DNA of 64,000 bases from Ruminococcaceae bacterium UBA1404 (GTDB lineage: Bacteria; Bacillota; Clostridia; Oscillospirales; Ruminococcaceae): contig DBQC01000017.1 of the NCBI GenBank assembly GCA_002305075.1, positions 74,711-138,710 of the forward strand, read 5' to 3'. Under the pieces are notes generated by a model. It had not been told where the DNA came from. It made no database searches and worked only from the letters and a program-made list of their open reading frames with translations. Positions within the stretch are counted from its first letter, which is position 1. Each line of letters opens with the position of its first letter. Of the stretch, positions 63,973 to 64,000 are shown in pieces. A program made the translations under genes and the position numbers.

Positions 63973-64000
63973 GGGGCCTATCCCCTCTGTTCCATCAAAC

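Overview
The window reads as chromosomal core DNA of a GC-rich Gram-positive bacterium of the class Clostridia; the gene set and order (ntp-type V-ATPase, ecfA1-ecfA2-ecfT-truA, ftsE-ftsX-M23-S41, PyrR attenuation, SpoVD/SpoVE-like division genes, EFR1 ferredoxin) suit an Oscillospiraceae/Ruminococcaceae-like lineage, but the genus cannot be fixed from sequence alone. MurE carries the DNPR signature, so the peptidoglycan should contain meso-diaminopimelate. Many genes start with TTG or GTG, and two (ntpC, ruvA) appear to start with CTG. Most genes lie on the minus strand, so operons are read from high to low coordinates.

Region by region. 1-5666: minus-strand V-type ATPase operon (H, I, K, E, C, F and the start of A) behind one clear promoter; its K subunit keeps all five residues known to bind Na+ in the Enterococcus rotor. 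5781-12645: a divergent export locus, with a MacA-like adaptor and MacB-like permease on minus, and an ATPase, an exported Ig-like-repeat protein and a second permease on plus. 12655-15046: a ClpE-like unfoldase with a CIRCE heat-shock operator upstream. 15043-25073: one long minus-strand series ruvC-ruvA-ruvB-glmM-methyltransferase-ecfA1-ecfA2-ecfT-truA-membrane protein-cvpA. 25152-26434: tRNA-Val(GAC) and an EFR1-type flavodoxin/ferredoxin in an AT-richer island. 26468-30330: osmotic stress genes (glycine-betaine ABC transporter on minus, MscL on plus).

30340-44365: division and cell-wall (dcw) cluster mraZ-rsmH-ftsL-PBP-murE-murF-mraY-ftsW-murG-murA-ftsQ-ftsZ, with a promoter, a predicted MraZ operator of three exactly 10-bp-phased GTGG boxes, and no murD, murC, murB or ftsA. 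44480-50528: pyrimidine operon pyrR-pyrF-carA-carB under a PyrR attenuator. 50619-51114: two small unknown genes. 51284-53453: greA-lysS. 53650-59022: a CdaR/PucR regulator, then ftsE-ftsX-M23 peptidase-S41 protease. 59185-64000: an RsuA-type pseudouridine synthase, a DUF4830-like protein, an EF-G-like GTPase and a lipoprotein.

The most striking single observation is that carA, in an otherwise normal pyr operon next to an intact-looking carB, has lost the glutaminase nucleophile (Cys to Gly254) and the catalytic His (to Arg339). The encoded carbamoyl-phosphate synthase should therefore depend on free ammonia or on glutaminase activity from elsewhere. Other points of interest are the CTG starts, the CIRCE-linked ClpE, the reduced dcw cluster, the split two-permease ABC locus, and the EF-G-like GTPase with an altered G4 motif. 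I found no CRISPR array, insertion sequence, phage or toxin-antitoxin system.
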